A stretch of 64,000 nt of DNA from QWHO01 sp039809865 (GCA_039809865.1 JBDHVW010000022.1:34082-98081), one strand, 5' to 3'. Positions 51,882 to 61,339 are shown, numbered from the stretch's first letter. Numbers and translations: made by a program. The notes: generated by a model from the sequence alone, not told the origin.

Positions 51882-52613
51882 TCAGCGCTTTCCCCACCAG
51901 TGAAAATCGGAATAGCCCCTCATCTGGCGGGTCAGCTCATCCTGCACCGACCTGGGCAGGTTGGACCAGGGCCCGCAGCTGGTGCTCCGTGCCTGGGCGG
52001 GGACCTCGTAGCGGTTCCCGAGCCCATCCTTCACCATGAAGGAGCCCAGACCGGCGTCTTTCGTCTCGAAGCTGGGCCAGAGAAAATAGGCTGCACCCGG
52101 CGGGATCATCTCGGCGCGACCGCCGTTCTGCAACAGGGAAAGCGGAAAAGAGCCCCGGCTGCGGTTCATCAGCATGACGCTGTTGCAGTCGAGCTCAACC
52201 GGCTGGTCCGAGAGATTCTGCACGCAGGCCCAAACGGTATTGAAAGTGCCGCTGCGCTCGATCCCGGTGACCACGACGATCAGCGGCAGGGAGCCGCTCA
52301 GCGTGTAGGAGATGGACCCGACTTGACCTCCTCGCTCGACGCCCAGCTCCAGCTTGGTACCGGCAGGCCCGGTCAGGGCCTGGACCATCGCTGCGGGAGT
52401 CAGGTCCTTGAAGGCCCTCCCGTTGGCCGAGACGATCACGTCGCCGCGCCGCAGGCCGTTCTGGGCACCCCAGTTGGGATTGGTGGCGCTGATCAACAGT
52501 CCCTGGCTGACCTTGGAGCCCCAGACGCTGAGGCTCGGGACGTAGAATTCCGCCGCCTGCGCCCTGTCGGCGCACAAGACCAGCAGCGCCAGCAAAAGGA
52601 TTTTGATTCGCAT
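51882..52613 (-). CDS. Secreted PDZ-domain protein inside the defence operon
   Basis: A 243-aa protein with a clear signal peptide (MRIKILLLALLVLCADRAQA) and a strong Shine-Dalgarno (GGGGAGGAG). Residues about 30-105 form a PDZ domain: 'GLLISATNPNWGAQNGLRRG', then 'DVIVSANGRAFKDLTPAAMVQ'. The rest is a beta-rich domain with two cysteines that ends in a hydrophilic tail. It sits between the methyltransferase (42 bp) and the DUF499 ATPase (23 bp) on the same strand, so it is transcribed with cytoplasmic defence genes although it should be exported. No protease domain is present. Its role is unknown. Confidence 0.8.
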   Translation of the reverse strand: MRIKILLLALLVLCADRAQAAEFYVPSLSVWGSKVSQGLLISATNPNWGAQNGLRRGDVIVSANGRAFKDLTPAAMVQALTGPAGTKLELGVERGGQVGSISYTLSGSLPLIVVVTGIERSGTFNTVWACVQNLSDQPVELDCNSVMLMNRSRGSFPLSLLQNGGRAEMIPPGAAYFLWPSFETKDAGLGSFMVKDGLGNRYEVPAQARSTSCGPWSNLPRSVQDELTRQMRGYSDFHWWGKR

Positions 52614-52655
52614 GTTCTCCTCCCCTGATTGTTCCCTCTGGCTTCGAAGACCGTG

Positions 52656-55535
52656 CTAACCCTCGCCACCGACAAACAGCTCGGCCTGCTCCGGTTGGCG
52701 CCTCTCCCGCGCCAGGCGGGCGATCTCGGGCCAGCTCTGCACCAGGGCATTGTAGGAGAGGGCTTCGGAAGCCCGCTTCTTGCGCTCGCACAGCGTGTAG
52801 AGCCGGTAGGCCAGCTCGCGGGCCACCTCCGCCTGTGACCCGAGCTTGCCCGCCAGTTCGGCTGCCGCCGCCTCGCCGTTCGACTCCAGCACCCGGATGA
52901 GGTGGTGGACCATCTCCCAGACGGTGAGCCGTTTGTCGGTGGCCGGATCCCAGTCGGGTGGGAGCTCGGAGGGCTTGAGCAGGCGGACCTTGCCGCGATG
53001 CGATTGCAGGATGCCGGCTTCGACGAGGCCGCCGATGCTGGTGTTCTTTGCCTTGGAGAGCGTCTCCGCCGTGCCGTATTCCCCCTCGGAGAACCCCTGC
53101 TGCTCGAACCAGGCGAGCGCCCAGCGCGTGTCGGGATCGAAGTCGCCTTCCTGCTCGGTCAGGATCTCGTCCAGGGTCTGGTTGATGAGAGCCAGGGCCT
53201 CGCGCACCGAGAGGGGTTTGCCGGCCGCGTCCAGGACCTGGGCGTACCGGGTGTAGATGGCCATGCCGGGGCCGATGGCCGACTGGGCCAGGTCCACCGG
53301 GGCGATGTTGCTCCTCTGCAGGTGGGCCAGCGCTTCCGGGAGCTCGTTCTTGAGAGCGGTCATGAATTCGCGCCTTGTCGCCGTTGGGGCGGCGCTGGGC
53401 CGCGCCCGGCAGGCCAGAACCACCGAGGTCGCCAGCGAGTTGCGGCCCACGTTCCGCAGTCCCCCGGACTGCTCGGTGCGGATCGGCCAGGTTCCGACGA
53501 TGGAGAAACCGCCTTCGACGAGGGCCGAAAGGAACGTGTCCCAGCCCGTCGAGGCCACTCCGCCATCTTGCGACTCGCTTTGCTTGAACGCGTAGAAGAT
53601 GCTGACGGGGACCTCCGGCAGGGCCCGCTGCCGCAGGCGAACGATGACCTCCCGCATGCCCTCGAGAAAGTAGCGCTCGGCCGCTTCCTTTGAGTTGTGC
53701 CGGCTCGGGTCGGCCACCAGCTCGTCGGCCTTGGGGACCAGGACGGTGGACAGGAGCTCGGGAAAAATCGGCTGGAGCGCTCGCCGCAGCCAGACATAGA
53801 AGAGGTCGGAAAGATCGGCGTAGGGCACGTTGTCGAAGTAGGGCGGGTCGGTAGTGACCACCGCAGCCCCGTCGGTCGCAAGGGCCCGGGCATCGCCCTG
53901 CTCGGCCCGCCCGGGCGTGCCCTGGCCCAGGGGCTCGACGGCCCTGGCGGTCAGCTCGACCCCGTCGTAGAAGTTGCCCGTGCTCTCGCAGAATGGGTTC
54001 CCTTCGGCGAACTCCCAGGTCATCGGGAGTGCCGATAATCGTATTGAGCTCTGCAGCTTTTCCCCGCCAGTGTACCAAATGGTAAATGCGTTCCATCGAT
54101 CCTGTCTGCGGCTCACGGCCAGCCCGAGCCCGACCGCGACGGCGTCGGCATAGGCGACCGCCCCGGTTCCCCCGTCCTTGAGCCTGCCGCCCTCCTCACG
54201 GTCGGCCGCCCGCGCGTCGGCCAGCACCTTCTCGCGGGCATCGGAGACCAGAGAGGACAGCGTATCCAGGGCCACCAGCTGGCGCGGGGTAAACAGGCTC
54301 GCGTGGGTGGTGTAGCCGTAAGCGACGGGCGTCAGATGGCGGGTGTTCGTGCCAAGTTCCGTCGCAGGCACCCAGCAGGGGCGCGCCTGACTGACGACGT
54401 CTTCCTGTGCTTGCGTTGGGCTGAGGTAAACTCGAGAGCGCGGCCCTTCGGCAACGATCGCGACCAGACGTGCACCGATTGAGCCACTCTGGCCCTGCTC
54501 GTGCAGATATTTTGTCGTTAAAGGGGCTCCGGTTAAAAGACAACGGAACGTGCCGCGTCCGGTCTTGGTCCCAGCGTCGATTGGATCTTCACTCTCTGGG
54601 ATGCCCGAGTGAACTTCAAACCGCCAGGAGCGGACGGGCCCATTCACTACTGGCTCGACCCAGACTCTTTTGCCGGGCTTCTTGCACAACCAGTAGCTCG
54701 CGATGAGCGGAACGTGCGCGCCCCCCATGGCAGGGTCAGGGCTCGCAACCGTTCGGGCCCACATCCAGGCGATCACGTGCAGCTTCTGTCCCGTCAGCGG
54801 CTGCAGGTCCGGCCTCTCACGAGCCATCTCCTCGGTGACCTCCACCTTGGGGTAAAGGTGCCCGATCCGCTTCTCGGCCTCGTCCCGCATCCACCGACCG
54901 TACCAGCGCACATCCTCAGCCAGGCCCTCGGCCCCGCGCCATGTGCGCTCGATGAGCTTCCTATCGCCCCGAGCCTCCGGATGCACCGGGGGCAAACCGG
55001 CGAACCTGGGGGGGATCTCGATCATCGCCTTATTGATCAGCACCGCCACCGGGTTGAGGTCGCTGGCGCAGGCTTCCAGCCCCAACCGCTGGGCCTCGAG
55101 CGGAATGGAGCCACCCCCTGCGAACGGGTCATGGAAAGCCGGCAACCTCTGCCGGTTGAACAACTCCTTGGCGCGAGGATGGTCGGCATTCTCGGCGCAG
55201 GTGCGCCGCCAGCTGCGCCAGATCTCGTCGCGAGCCGCCTGGAGCACCTCTTCGTTGTTCGTGTTCTCCCACTGCACGAGGTCCTCGATGATCCGGAAGA
55301 GGCGCTGCCGCTCCTTCTCCTGTGCCTTCTCGGTGGGGAACAGATCCGGGTAGGAGGACGGGTCGTCCACCATCTGGGCGAACAGCACCGCGCGGGCCGC
55401 CGCCAGCGGACGACGGGCCCACCAGAGGTGCAGGGTGCTCGGGTGCCCGTGGCGGATGGACTTCTCCCGAGCGCTGGCCTTGTTGATCGCCTCCAGGGGC
55501 AGAGCCACTTCGATGAGCTTTCTCTTGTGGGCCAT
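52656..55535 (-). CDS. DUF1156 DNA adenine-type methyltransferase (anti-phage-associated)
   Basis: A 959-aa protein. The DUF1156 head is unmistakable: 'IEVALPLEAINKASAREKSI' followed by 'HPSTLHLWWARRPLAAARAV'. The SAM-binding motif 'AFHDPFAGGGSIPLEAQRLG' is at about 134-153, and the catalytic DPPY occurs in 'VVTTDPPYFDNVPYADLSD' near residue 564, so it is probably an N6-adenine or N4-cytosine methyltransferase that marks self DNA. The usual length is 900-1000 aa, so it is complete. It starts 3 bp after the 90-aa gene. In relatives it works with DUF499 and a helicase. Confidence 0.9.
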   Translation of the reverse strand: MAHKRKLIEVALPLEAINKASAREKSIRHGHPSTLHLWWARRPLAAARAVLFAQMVDDPSSYPDLFPTEKAQEKERQRLFRIIEDLVQWENTNNEEVLQAARDEIWRSWRRTCAENADHPRAKELFNRQRLPAFHDPFAGGGSIPLEAQRLGLEACASDLNPVAVLINKAMIEIPPRFAGLPPVHPEARGDRKLIERTWRGAEGLAEDVRWYGRWMRDEAEKRIGHLYPKVEVTEEMARERPDLQPLTGQKLHVIAWMWARTVASPDPAMGGAHVPLIASYWLCKKPGKRVWVEPVVNGPVRSWRFEVHSGIPESEDPIDAGTKTGRGTFRCLLTGAPLTTKYLHEQGQSGSIGARLVAIVAEGPRSRVYLSPTQAQEDVVSQARPCWVPATELGTNTRHLTPVAYGYTTHASLFTPRQLVALDTLSSLVSDAREKVLADARAADREEGGRLKDGGTGAVAYADAVAVGLGLAVSRRQDRWNAFTIWYTGGEKLQSSIRLSALPMTWEFAEGNPFCESTGNFYDGVELTARAVEPLGQGTPGRAEQGDARALATDGAAVVTTDPPYFDNVPYADLSDLFYVWLRRALQPIFPELLSTVLVPKADELVADPSRHNSKEAAERYFLEGMREVIVRLRQRALPEVPVSIFYAFKQSESQDGGVASTGWDTFLSALVEGGFSIVGTWPIRTEQSGGLRNVGRNSLATSVVLACRARPSAAPTATRREFMTALKNELPEALAHLQRSNIAPVDLAQSAIGPGMAIYTRYAQVLDAAGKPLSVREALALINQTLDEILTEQEGDFDPDTRWALAWFEQQGFSEGEYGTAETLSKAKNTSIGGLVEAGILQSHRGKVRLLKPSELPPDWDPATDKRLTVWEMVHHLIRVLESNGEAAAAELAGKLGSQAEVARELAYRLYTLCERKKRASEALSYNALVQSWPEIARLARERRQPEQAELFVGGEG

Positions 55536-55538
55536 GGA

Positions 55539-55811
55539 TCAGGCTCCCTCCTCGGTTCGATCGGTCGGGACTTGTGCGCGAGTCAGCTCGGCGACACCTT
55601 CCGGCCCCAGCATGGCGAGCAGGAACGTGCGCCAAGATTGCCGATTCTCGTGCGCCTCGGGCCGCATCAAGCCGCGGACCTGCGCCGCCACCCGCTTGCC
55701 CACCGAGCCCGGCAGCATCTCGCCGTGCTGGTTCGTGACGTCGCGCATCGCCCCCGCCACGGCGCTCTGCACCAGCCGATAAAACCGGTCCCTGGCGGCC
55801 CCCTCGGTCAC
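55539..55811 (-). CDS. Small protein of the defence operon
   Basis: A 90-aa protein, GTG start overlapping the upstream gene (GTGA). It is helical, with 'RFYRLVQSAVAGAMRDVTNQHG' and 'SVGKRVAAQVRGLMRPEAHE', and no known motif. Being translationally coupled on both sides, it is likely a real subunit or regulator of the system. I do not recognise it. Confidence 0.65.
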   Translation of the reverse strand: MTEGAARDRFYRLVQSAVAGAMRDVTNQHGEMLPGSVGKRVAAQVRGLMRPEAHENRQSWRTFLLAMLGPEGVAELTRAQVPTDRTEEGA

Positions 55812-56572
55812 AGCGAAAGAACCGGATGGACACCGCGAATCTCGTATCCGTCCTCATCCTTCATCACGTAATAGCTCACAACCAGAGTGCGCTGGCTCTC
55901 GTGCTTGAACCACATCTCATGCATGTCCAGGCACTCCTCGGGGTCATCGTCCAGGAGTCGCACTGCGTCCAACTCCGCTAGCTCCTTCTGGTGGCTGACG
56001 ACTTCGGCCTCGTCGGCCGGACGGCCCGTTTTCTCAGCCCAGAGAGCGGCCAGGCGCGCGGCTGCCTGGCGGATACCCGATCGGTTTCGACGGTGGCGCG
56101 TCGACCACGCTGCAGTCTCTCGCACGGCCAGGAGAAGCGCCGGAACAACCGACTCACCCTTTGATTCTCGACCCCGCTCGAACTCGTGAATTTCATACTC
56201 GATCGGCCGGATCCACTCTTCTTCCACGGCCGACTCGAGAAGGAGCGAGTCCGGCTTGTGCCGCTGGATGGCGAGATACACCTCGTAGGCTTGCCGCCGC
56301 TCTTGCTCCGATCGGGCCAGCGCATTCACGCAGAGGCCGCCGTCCGAGGTCCAGAGCCCGCTTGGAGGCGGCACGTCCCGGAGCCACGCATTCACTCCCT
56401 CGTCCGGCTCAGGTTCGTCCAGATGCACCTCGTAAAGCCAGGCGCCGCCAAAAGGACGGTCCTTCCACAGCACATAGATCTTGTGGTCATCTAAGCGCAG
56501 GCCCAGCTGAGCCGCCCGCCCGCGGATGTCGGCCGGGGTGGACTTGAGGTTGCCTGAGACGATCTTGCTCAC
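55808..56572 (-). CDS. Unknown defence-operon protein, paralogue B
   Basis: A 254-aa protein, GTG start. Its first ~125 residues align with the neighbouring 228-aa protein: 'LRLDDHKIYVLWKDRP' against 'LLFEDCRIYILWRHQA', and 'RSEQERRQAYEVYLAIQRHK' against 'DDQEREQVEEAFQRIRKRFA', then 'EEEWIRPIEYE' against 'TLEWIAPSVYE'. The C-terminal half is helical and ends with a beta hairpin ('TLVVSYYVMKDEDGYEIRGVHP'). No catalytic motif seen. Fully coupled to its neighbours by 4-bp overlaps. Confidence 0.7.
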   Translation of the reverse strand: MSKIVSGNLKSTPADIRGRAAQLGLRLDDHKIYVLWKDRPFGGAWLYEVHLDEPEPDEGVNAWLRDVPPPSGLWTSDGGLCVNALARSEQERRQAYEVYLAIQRHKPDSLLLESAVEEEWIRPIEYEIHEFERGRESKGESVVPALLLAVRETAAWSTRHRRNRSGIRQAAARLAALWAEKTGRPADEAEVVSHQKELAELDAVRLLDDDPEECLDMHEMWFKHESQRTLVVSYYVMKDEDGYEIRGVHPVLSL

Positions 56573-57255
56573 TGCCTCACGGTCCGGTTCCGGCCGGGAA
56601 ACCGAGCGGGCCCGACACTCCCCAGCGCGTGATAGCAGCGCCGAATGTTGTCCTTTGTGGCGCCTGGCTCGCTCTCTCGGGCGCTTTGCTCAGCCAACCC
56701 GCGAATCTCCTCGCGAGCCTTCCGCATGCGAGCGGCCCACTCACTTCCTTGCGGACGAAGAAGCAGAAGCGCGTCGCACGAATCGGGCTCCACGCGCATG
56801 ATCGTCTCCCGTTCTCCCCAGGCCAGAGGCTCGTAGACGCTGGGAGCAATCCACTCCAGAGTGGCCGGAGAAAGGGCCAGGCAGGCAGAGGCGAATCGCT
56901 TCCGGATGCGCTGGAAAGCCTCTTCGACTTGCTCACGCTCCTGGTCGTCGGCTGCGAGCAGATCGACGAGAGGAGCGTCGGACTTGCGATAAAACCAACC
57001 TTGAGGACTTACTCCGTCGAAGAACAGCCTCAGTCTCGAGGCCGACAAACGCTCCGGGAGCCCGATCTCGGCGTGCCAACAGCTTCCGGCCTGGTGCCGC
57101 CACAGAATGTAAATCCGGCAATCCTCGAACAGGAGCCCGGCACCGGCGGCCAGCGCGCGAACCTCGTCCTCATCCGCCCCCTCGAGTCGGCTCGACACGT
57201 GGCACGAGAGCATGTCCTCGTGGCCGAGCATTTCCGCGAAAGCGCCGGAGCTCAC
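56569..57255 (-). CDS. Unknown defence-operon protein, paralogue A
   Basis: A 228-aa protein, GTG start overlapping the helicase stop. It shares with the next gene the 'KIY(V/I)LW(K/R)' strand, the 'LFFDGVSPQGWFYRKSDAPLV' region and the coiled 'QEREQVEEAF' helix. The C-terminal third differs and ends in a basic tail. Two tandem paralogues in a tight operon suggest a heterodimer or recognition pair; nothing in the sequence reveals a reaction. Confidence 0.7.
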   Translation of the reverse strand: MSSGAFAEMLGHEDMLSCHVSSRLEGADEDEVRALAAGAGLLFEDCRIYILWRHQAGSCWHAEIGLPERLSASRLRLFFDGVSPQGWFYRKSDAPLVDLLAADDQEREQVEEAFQRIRKRFASACLALSPATLEWIAPSVYEPLAWGERETIMRVEPDSCDALLLLRPQGSEWAARMRKAREEIRGLAEQSARESEPGATKDNIRRCYHALGSVGPARFPGRNRTVRQ

Positions 57256-60200
57256 CGCATCACCTCGGCCCGAGCCATCAGCTCGGCAAAGTCGTAGTTG
57301 ACGCTGGTGACCCCGAAGTCGGGCTCTCGCTGGAAGGGCCTGCGCACGTAGTGAACCCGATGGGTTTCGTCAGGGAGGAACTCAACGATGGCGAGAATGA
57401 AGTCGTCGGGCTTATTGAGCGAGTAGAGAATCTCGTTGCGGGTTACCGTGATCGTGGTCGCTCGGCTGTCGCGTCCCTTGACCTCGAGGAAGCGCAGCTT
57501 GCCCGAGGCGCCGTGGCGGCTTTCGATGTCGTAGCCGAGCCTCTCAAGCTCGCGGTCGATGGGCTCAAAACCAAGCTCACGCTCGATCTCCATGACGATG
57601 GCCCGCGCTCGGGCCGCCACCGCCAGACGGTCGGCGGAGGGCGGCTCTGCCTGGAGGCCCGAGATCCGGGCCAGTAAGCCCGCCGGCACCACGACCAGGC
57701 CGCCCAGCACGACCGGCGGCAGAGCGGAAAGCTGCGCCTCTCGATCGAGCTCGACCAGGCGGCGCTCGAGTCGCCCTTGAAGCTCATCCGCGCGGCGCCG
57801 CGCTTCGAGCGAGTTCAACCGGGCATTGGGCTTGCCGGCCTGCTCCTGCAGCTTGAGCTCCTCGGCCCGGTGGTCCCAGTAAGTGATCTCCTTGGTCAGC
57901 CGATCCTTGACCGCCGCGCGGGCCTTCTCGATCCAGCCCAGGCGACGCGAGCGCACCTCGTCCAGGTGCCCCGGAACAATCTGGGCGATGGCGTGCGCCT
58001 GGGCCTTCTGCTCCAGCTCGCGGACGATCCAGGCCAGCTCGGGTCGCGCCAGCAGGCTCCCCGCGTCCGGCTCGTCACTGCTCAGAGGCCGGTAGTCCAG
58101 GTAGGGCGCATAGTGAAGGTGACGGACGTGTCCCGAAGGATCCTGCTCCACGTAGAGCATGCGCTTGGAGATGGTGCGGCGCTCTCCGCTGGGCAGCGTG
58201 CTGGCGTCCTGGATCGAGTGCTCGAGGTAGAAAAGGACGCGCGGGGTGGTGCCGCTGTCCCGGTCGTCCACCAGGAGCGTGCCGCGTCGCAAGAGGTCAC
58301 GATGACGCTCGAGCGTCAGATCGAGCGTGGCGTCGAGCAGGGGATGGCCCGGACAGATGAAGGCCGCCAGAGGCACACCGGCCGGGGTCAACAGGCTCTT
58401 CTCGAAGGCGATTCGCTCGTAGCGGGCCTGCACCGGAGCCCCCGCACCCAACAGACGGTCGCGATTGCGGATGGGCGCCGGCACGTGGGTCAGCTCGTAT
58501 CGCCGCGTCTCTCGCTGGCGCACGCTCCCGCCAAGCTGCTTGAAGGCTTCCAGGAAGAAGGACTCGATGTAATGAGGCTGCAGGCGACGCGCCTCGGCGC
58601 GCTCCATGTCCTCGCGGATGCGAGCGACGTTGGTGGCATCCATCGCATCCTGGGCCAGTGCGCGCTCCTCCATCAGGTCCTGGATATGCTCGCGGTCGAT
58701 GGCATGCTCGATGGCCTGCTCGAGTCGCATCCTTACCTCCGGCTCCTCGCCGTAGCGAATGGCCTTGAGCAACAGATCGCGTAAAGGTTTTCCCTCGAAC
58801 TGGAGCTTGCCCAGCACGTCGAAAACCTGCCCTCCCAGCGCCTTGCGAGCCTCCTCGAGCTTCTCGAGGAGTTTGCGGTAGACGTCGCCTTCCCGCGTCT
58901 CGTCGGCCACGAGATTCCACAGGTGGCAAACCTCGGTCTGGCCGATGCGATGGATCCGGCCGAAACGCTGCTCGAGCCGATTCGGGTTCCAGGGGAGATC
59001 GTAATTCACCATCAGGTGAGCCCGTTGCAGGTTGATCCCCTCCCCGGCCGCATCGGTGGCCAGAAGCACCTTAACGACCGGATTGTGCAGGAAGGCTTCC
59101 TGCGCCTTACGCCGCTCCTCTCGGCCCAGTCCGCCGTGGATGGCCACGACCGCCTCTTCTCGGCCCAATAGGGTGGTGATTCGGGTTTGCAGATAATTGA
59201 GGGTGTCCCGGTGCTCGGTGAAGAGCACCAGCTTCTGGTGCGGCGAGGCTTTGGGTGGCTCGATGGGACCGGCTCCGTACGGCACACCGGGCTCCGCCGT
59301 ACGGTCGGCGATCGCGCTCGAGGTCAACAGGGCTCCCAACAACGACGCCAGCTCGCGCCATTTCGTGTCCAGGCCGCTCCGGCGCAGAGTCTGAGCCATG
59401 GATTCGAGATCGGTGAGGGTTCCAATCTCCGCCTTCAGTTCGTCGATGGTGCGCGCGGCCGTGGCCTGGTCCAGGATCTCCTCCTCGGCCTGCTCGACCT
59501 CGGTCTCCGGGGCATCCTCGAGATCTTCGATGTCGTCGGGGTCGAGCAGAGAAGGATCGGCAGCCAGAGCCGCCGCCACCGCGCCTCTTTGCAGAAGTTG
59601 CAGCTCGCGCAGCTTCTTCTCCAGCCGTTCGCGCCGTCGGTGCAGAGACTGGTAGATGGCTTCGGGCGAGGAAGCCAGGCGACGCTGCAAGACGGTGAGA
59701 GCAAAGCCCACGGTGCCCGAGCGCTTATCGTTCTGCAGCGCCTCGGCCCGGTTGAACTCCTGGCGCACGTAGTCGGTCACCTCTTTGTAGAGCTCGGCCT
59801 CAGGCTCGGAGAGCTTGTAGGGCACCGTATAGGCGATGCGTTCGGGAAAAAGCGGCCGACCGTCGAACTTGAGAAGCGACTCCTTGACCATCCTCCGCAT
59901 CAGGTCGGATACGTCCACCTGGTGCACGCCGTCTCGAAAGCGCCCCTCGAAGCGGTCACCGTCGAGAAGAGCCAGGAAAAGCTGGAAATCCTCTTCCTTG
60001 CCGTTGTGGGGGGTCGCCGTCATCAGGAGAAAGTGCCGCGTCAAGCCGGAGAGCAACTGGCCGAGGCGGTACCGCTTGGTGTACTTGACCTCGCCGCCGA
60101 AGAACGTGGCGGACAGCTTGTGTGCCTCGTCGCACACGATCAGATCGTAGCGTGCGTCCGGGGCCGCCAGTCGGGCCTGCACCTCTTCGCTGCGCGAAAG

Positions 60201-60821
60201 CTTGTCCAGGCGGGCGATCGCCAGGTCGTTCTCCAGGAACCAGTTCCCCGTGCGAGCCGCCTCCAGCTTGTCGTTGGTCAGGATCTCGAAGGGCAGTTGG
60301 AACTTTCGGCTCAACTCGTCCTGCCATTGCTCCACCAGGCTGCCGGGGCAAACAATAAGACAGCGCTGCAGGTCACCACGGGCAATGAGCTCTTTGATGA
60401 GCAAGCCAGCCATAATCGTCTTCCCGGCCCCGGGATCGTCCGCCAGAAGAAAGCGTAAAGGCTGGCGTGGAAGCATGGACTCGTACACCGCGGTAATCTG
60501 ATGGGGAAGCGGGTCGACAAGCGATGAGTGGACCGCGAGAACCGGGTCAAAAAGGTGGGCCAGGCGGATGCGATGCGCCTCGGAAACCAGACGGAATAGG
60601 GCGCCATCCCCGTCAAAACTCCAGGGCCGCCCTGCCTCAACTACTTTAAGACGCTCTTCGTCATGGCGATAAAGGAGCTGATTGGCGACGCGCCCGCCGG
60701 CGTCCTTATAGGTCAGCTCGACCGCCTCGGAGCCAAACCACTGCACGCTGACAACGCTGACGACCCCATCTGGAAGAATTCCATGAATGGAAGCAGTGGG
60801 CTGGAGCTCCTCGAGCTTCAT
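57252..60821 (-). CDS. SNF2-like helicase with C-terminal DUF3883 domain
   Basis: A 1189-aa protein, first gene of the operon (ATG 60821 with TAGGAG upstream). Motifs: 'LLADDPGAGKTIMAGLLIKEL' (about residue 127-147), 'DLIVCDEAHKLSA' (DEAH near 231), 'LLMTATPHNGKEEDFQLF', and in lobe 2 'LLATDAAGEGINLQRAHLMV' and 'RFGRIHRIGQ'. The C-terminus (about 1080-1170, 'ESRHGASGKLRFLEVKGRDS') is a DUF3883 domain with EVKG, recalling PD-(D/E)xK nucleases. Helicases of this type occur in DISARM class 1 and related systems and likely translocate on foreign DNA. Confidence 0.88.
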   Translation of the reverse strand: MKLEELQPTASIHGILPDGVVSVVSVQWFGSEAVELTYKDAGGRVANQLLYRHDEERLKVVEAGRPWSFDGDGALFRLVSEAHRIRLAHLFDPVLAVHSSLVDPLPHQITAVYESMLPRQPLRFLLADDPGAGKTIMAGLLIKELIARGDLQRCLIVCPGSLVEQWQDELSRKFQLPFEILTNDKLEAARTGNWFLENDLAIARLDKLSRSEEVQARLAAPDARYDLIVCDEAHKLSATFFGGEVKYTKRYRLGQLLSGLTRHFLLMTATPHNGKEEDFQLFLALLDGDRFEGRFRDGVHQVDVSDLMRRMVKESLLKFDGRPLFPERIAYTVPYKLSEPEAELYKEVTDYVRQEFNRAEALQNDKRSGTVGFALTVLQRRLASSPEAIYQSLHRRRERLEKKLRELQLLQRGAVAAALAADPSLLDPDDIEDLEDAPETEVEQAEEEILDQATAARTIDELKAEIGTLTDLESMAQTLRRSGLDTKWRELASLLGALLTSSAIADRTAEPGVPYGAGPIEPPKASPHQKLVLFTEHRDTLNYLQTRITTLLGREEAVVAIHGGLGREERRKAQEAFLHNPVVKVLLATDAAGEGINLQRAHLMVNYDLPWNPNRLEQRFGRIHRIGQTEVCHLWNLVADETREGDVYRKLLEKLEEARKALGGQVFDVLGKLQFEGKPLRDLLLKAIRYGEEPEVRMRLEQAIEHAIDREHIQDLMEERALAQDAMDATNVARIREDMERAEARRLQPHYIESFFLEAFKQLGGSVRQRETRRYELTHVPAPIRNRDRLLGAGAPVQARYERIAFEKSLLTPAGVPLAAFICPGHPLLDATLDLTLERHRDLLRRGTLLVDDRDSGTTPRVLFYLEHSIQDASTLPSGERRTISKRMLYVEQDPSGHVRHLHYAPYLDYRPLSSDEPDAGSLLARPELAWIVRELEQKAQAHAIAQIVPGHLDEVRSRRLGWIEKARAAVKDRLTKEITYWDHRAEELKLQEQAGKPNARLNSLEARRRADELQGRLERRLVELDREAQLSALPPVVLGGLVVVPAGLLARISGLQAEPPSADRLAVAARARAIVMEIERELGFEPIDRELERLGYDIESRHGASGKLRFLEVKGRDSRATTITVTRNEILYSLNKPDDFILAIVEFLPDETHRVHYVRRPFQREPDFGVTSVNYDFAELMARAEVMR

Positions 60822-61117
60822 CTGTGCGGGGCTCCTAAAATGAGAACATCGTCACACCGGATCAAATGGTCCTCCCCAAACGGCTCCACTACTGGGCCGC
60901 ACCAACCGCAGTTCGAATGTATTTGCGACTGTCCCTTCTCGCTCGACCGGTTCCGCTCTACTGAATATGACAGGCCCTGGTGACACGTAGCGACATCGAG
61001 GACCCGGGCCCATTTGGAGAGGCCTTGCGCAGGCGCCTCTGATGTTGGCAAACAGCAGGCGAATGGTCTGGCTACGCGAGGGTCAAGAATGGACCAGACT
61101 CACGTCAGCAACTTGAA
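60822..61117. promoter_or_regulatory. Upstream region of the eight-gene operon
   Basis: This 296-bp gap must contain the promoter of the minus-strand defence operon and the 3' end region of the AT-hook regulator transcript. Apart from the Shine-Dalgarno of the helicase gene I see no reliable -35/-10 pair and no strong dyad. Confidence 0.35.
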
Positions 61118-61339
61118 TCAAAGTTTGCCCTTCTGTCCGGAGTCCGGTGGGGCAGCTTGGGGAAACCCCGTGTCGTTCCGGACCAAGCGCTCAATGTAAG
61201 CCCTGGAGCCTTCGGGGCGGGCCTGGATATAGAGGTAGACCTCGGGGTCGAGCCGCACGCTGAGGACTGGCGCGCCATCGTTGGCCAGATCCTTGGGATA
61301 CTTTCGCGGTCTTCCGCGGCCTCGCTTTTCCTCGCTCAC
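61118..61339 (-). CDS. AT-hook / ribbon-helix-helix-like DNA-binding regulator
   Basis: A 73-aa protein from a GTG at 61339; a longer frame upstream crosses the promoter region and is rejected. It starts with an AT-hook-like 'KRGRGRPRKYP' (5-15) and continues with 'APVLSVRLDPEVYLYIQARP' and 'AYIERLVRND', the strand-helix-helix pattern of RHH repressors. It lies divergent from the SWIM/xis/int genes across an AT-rich region with three GTTTACGG half-sites, which are likely operators. It probably controls mobility functions and itself. Confidence 0.7.
   Translation of the reverse strand: MSEEKRGRGRPRKYPKDLANDGAPVLSVRLDPEVYLYIQARPEGSRAYIERLVRNDTGFPQAAPPDSGQKGKL

Noticed and set aside
49405..51903. 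Plus-strand frame opposite the DUF499 ATPase
   Set aside because: Antisense shadow; the minus strand has Walker motifs and ribosome-binding sites.
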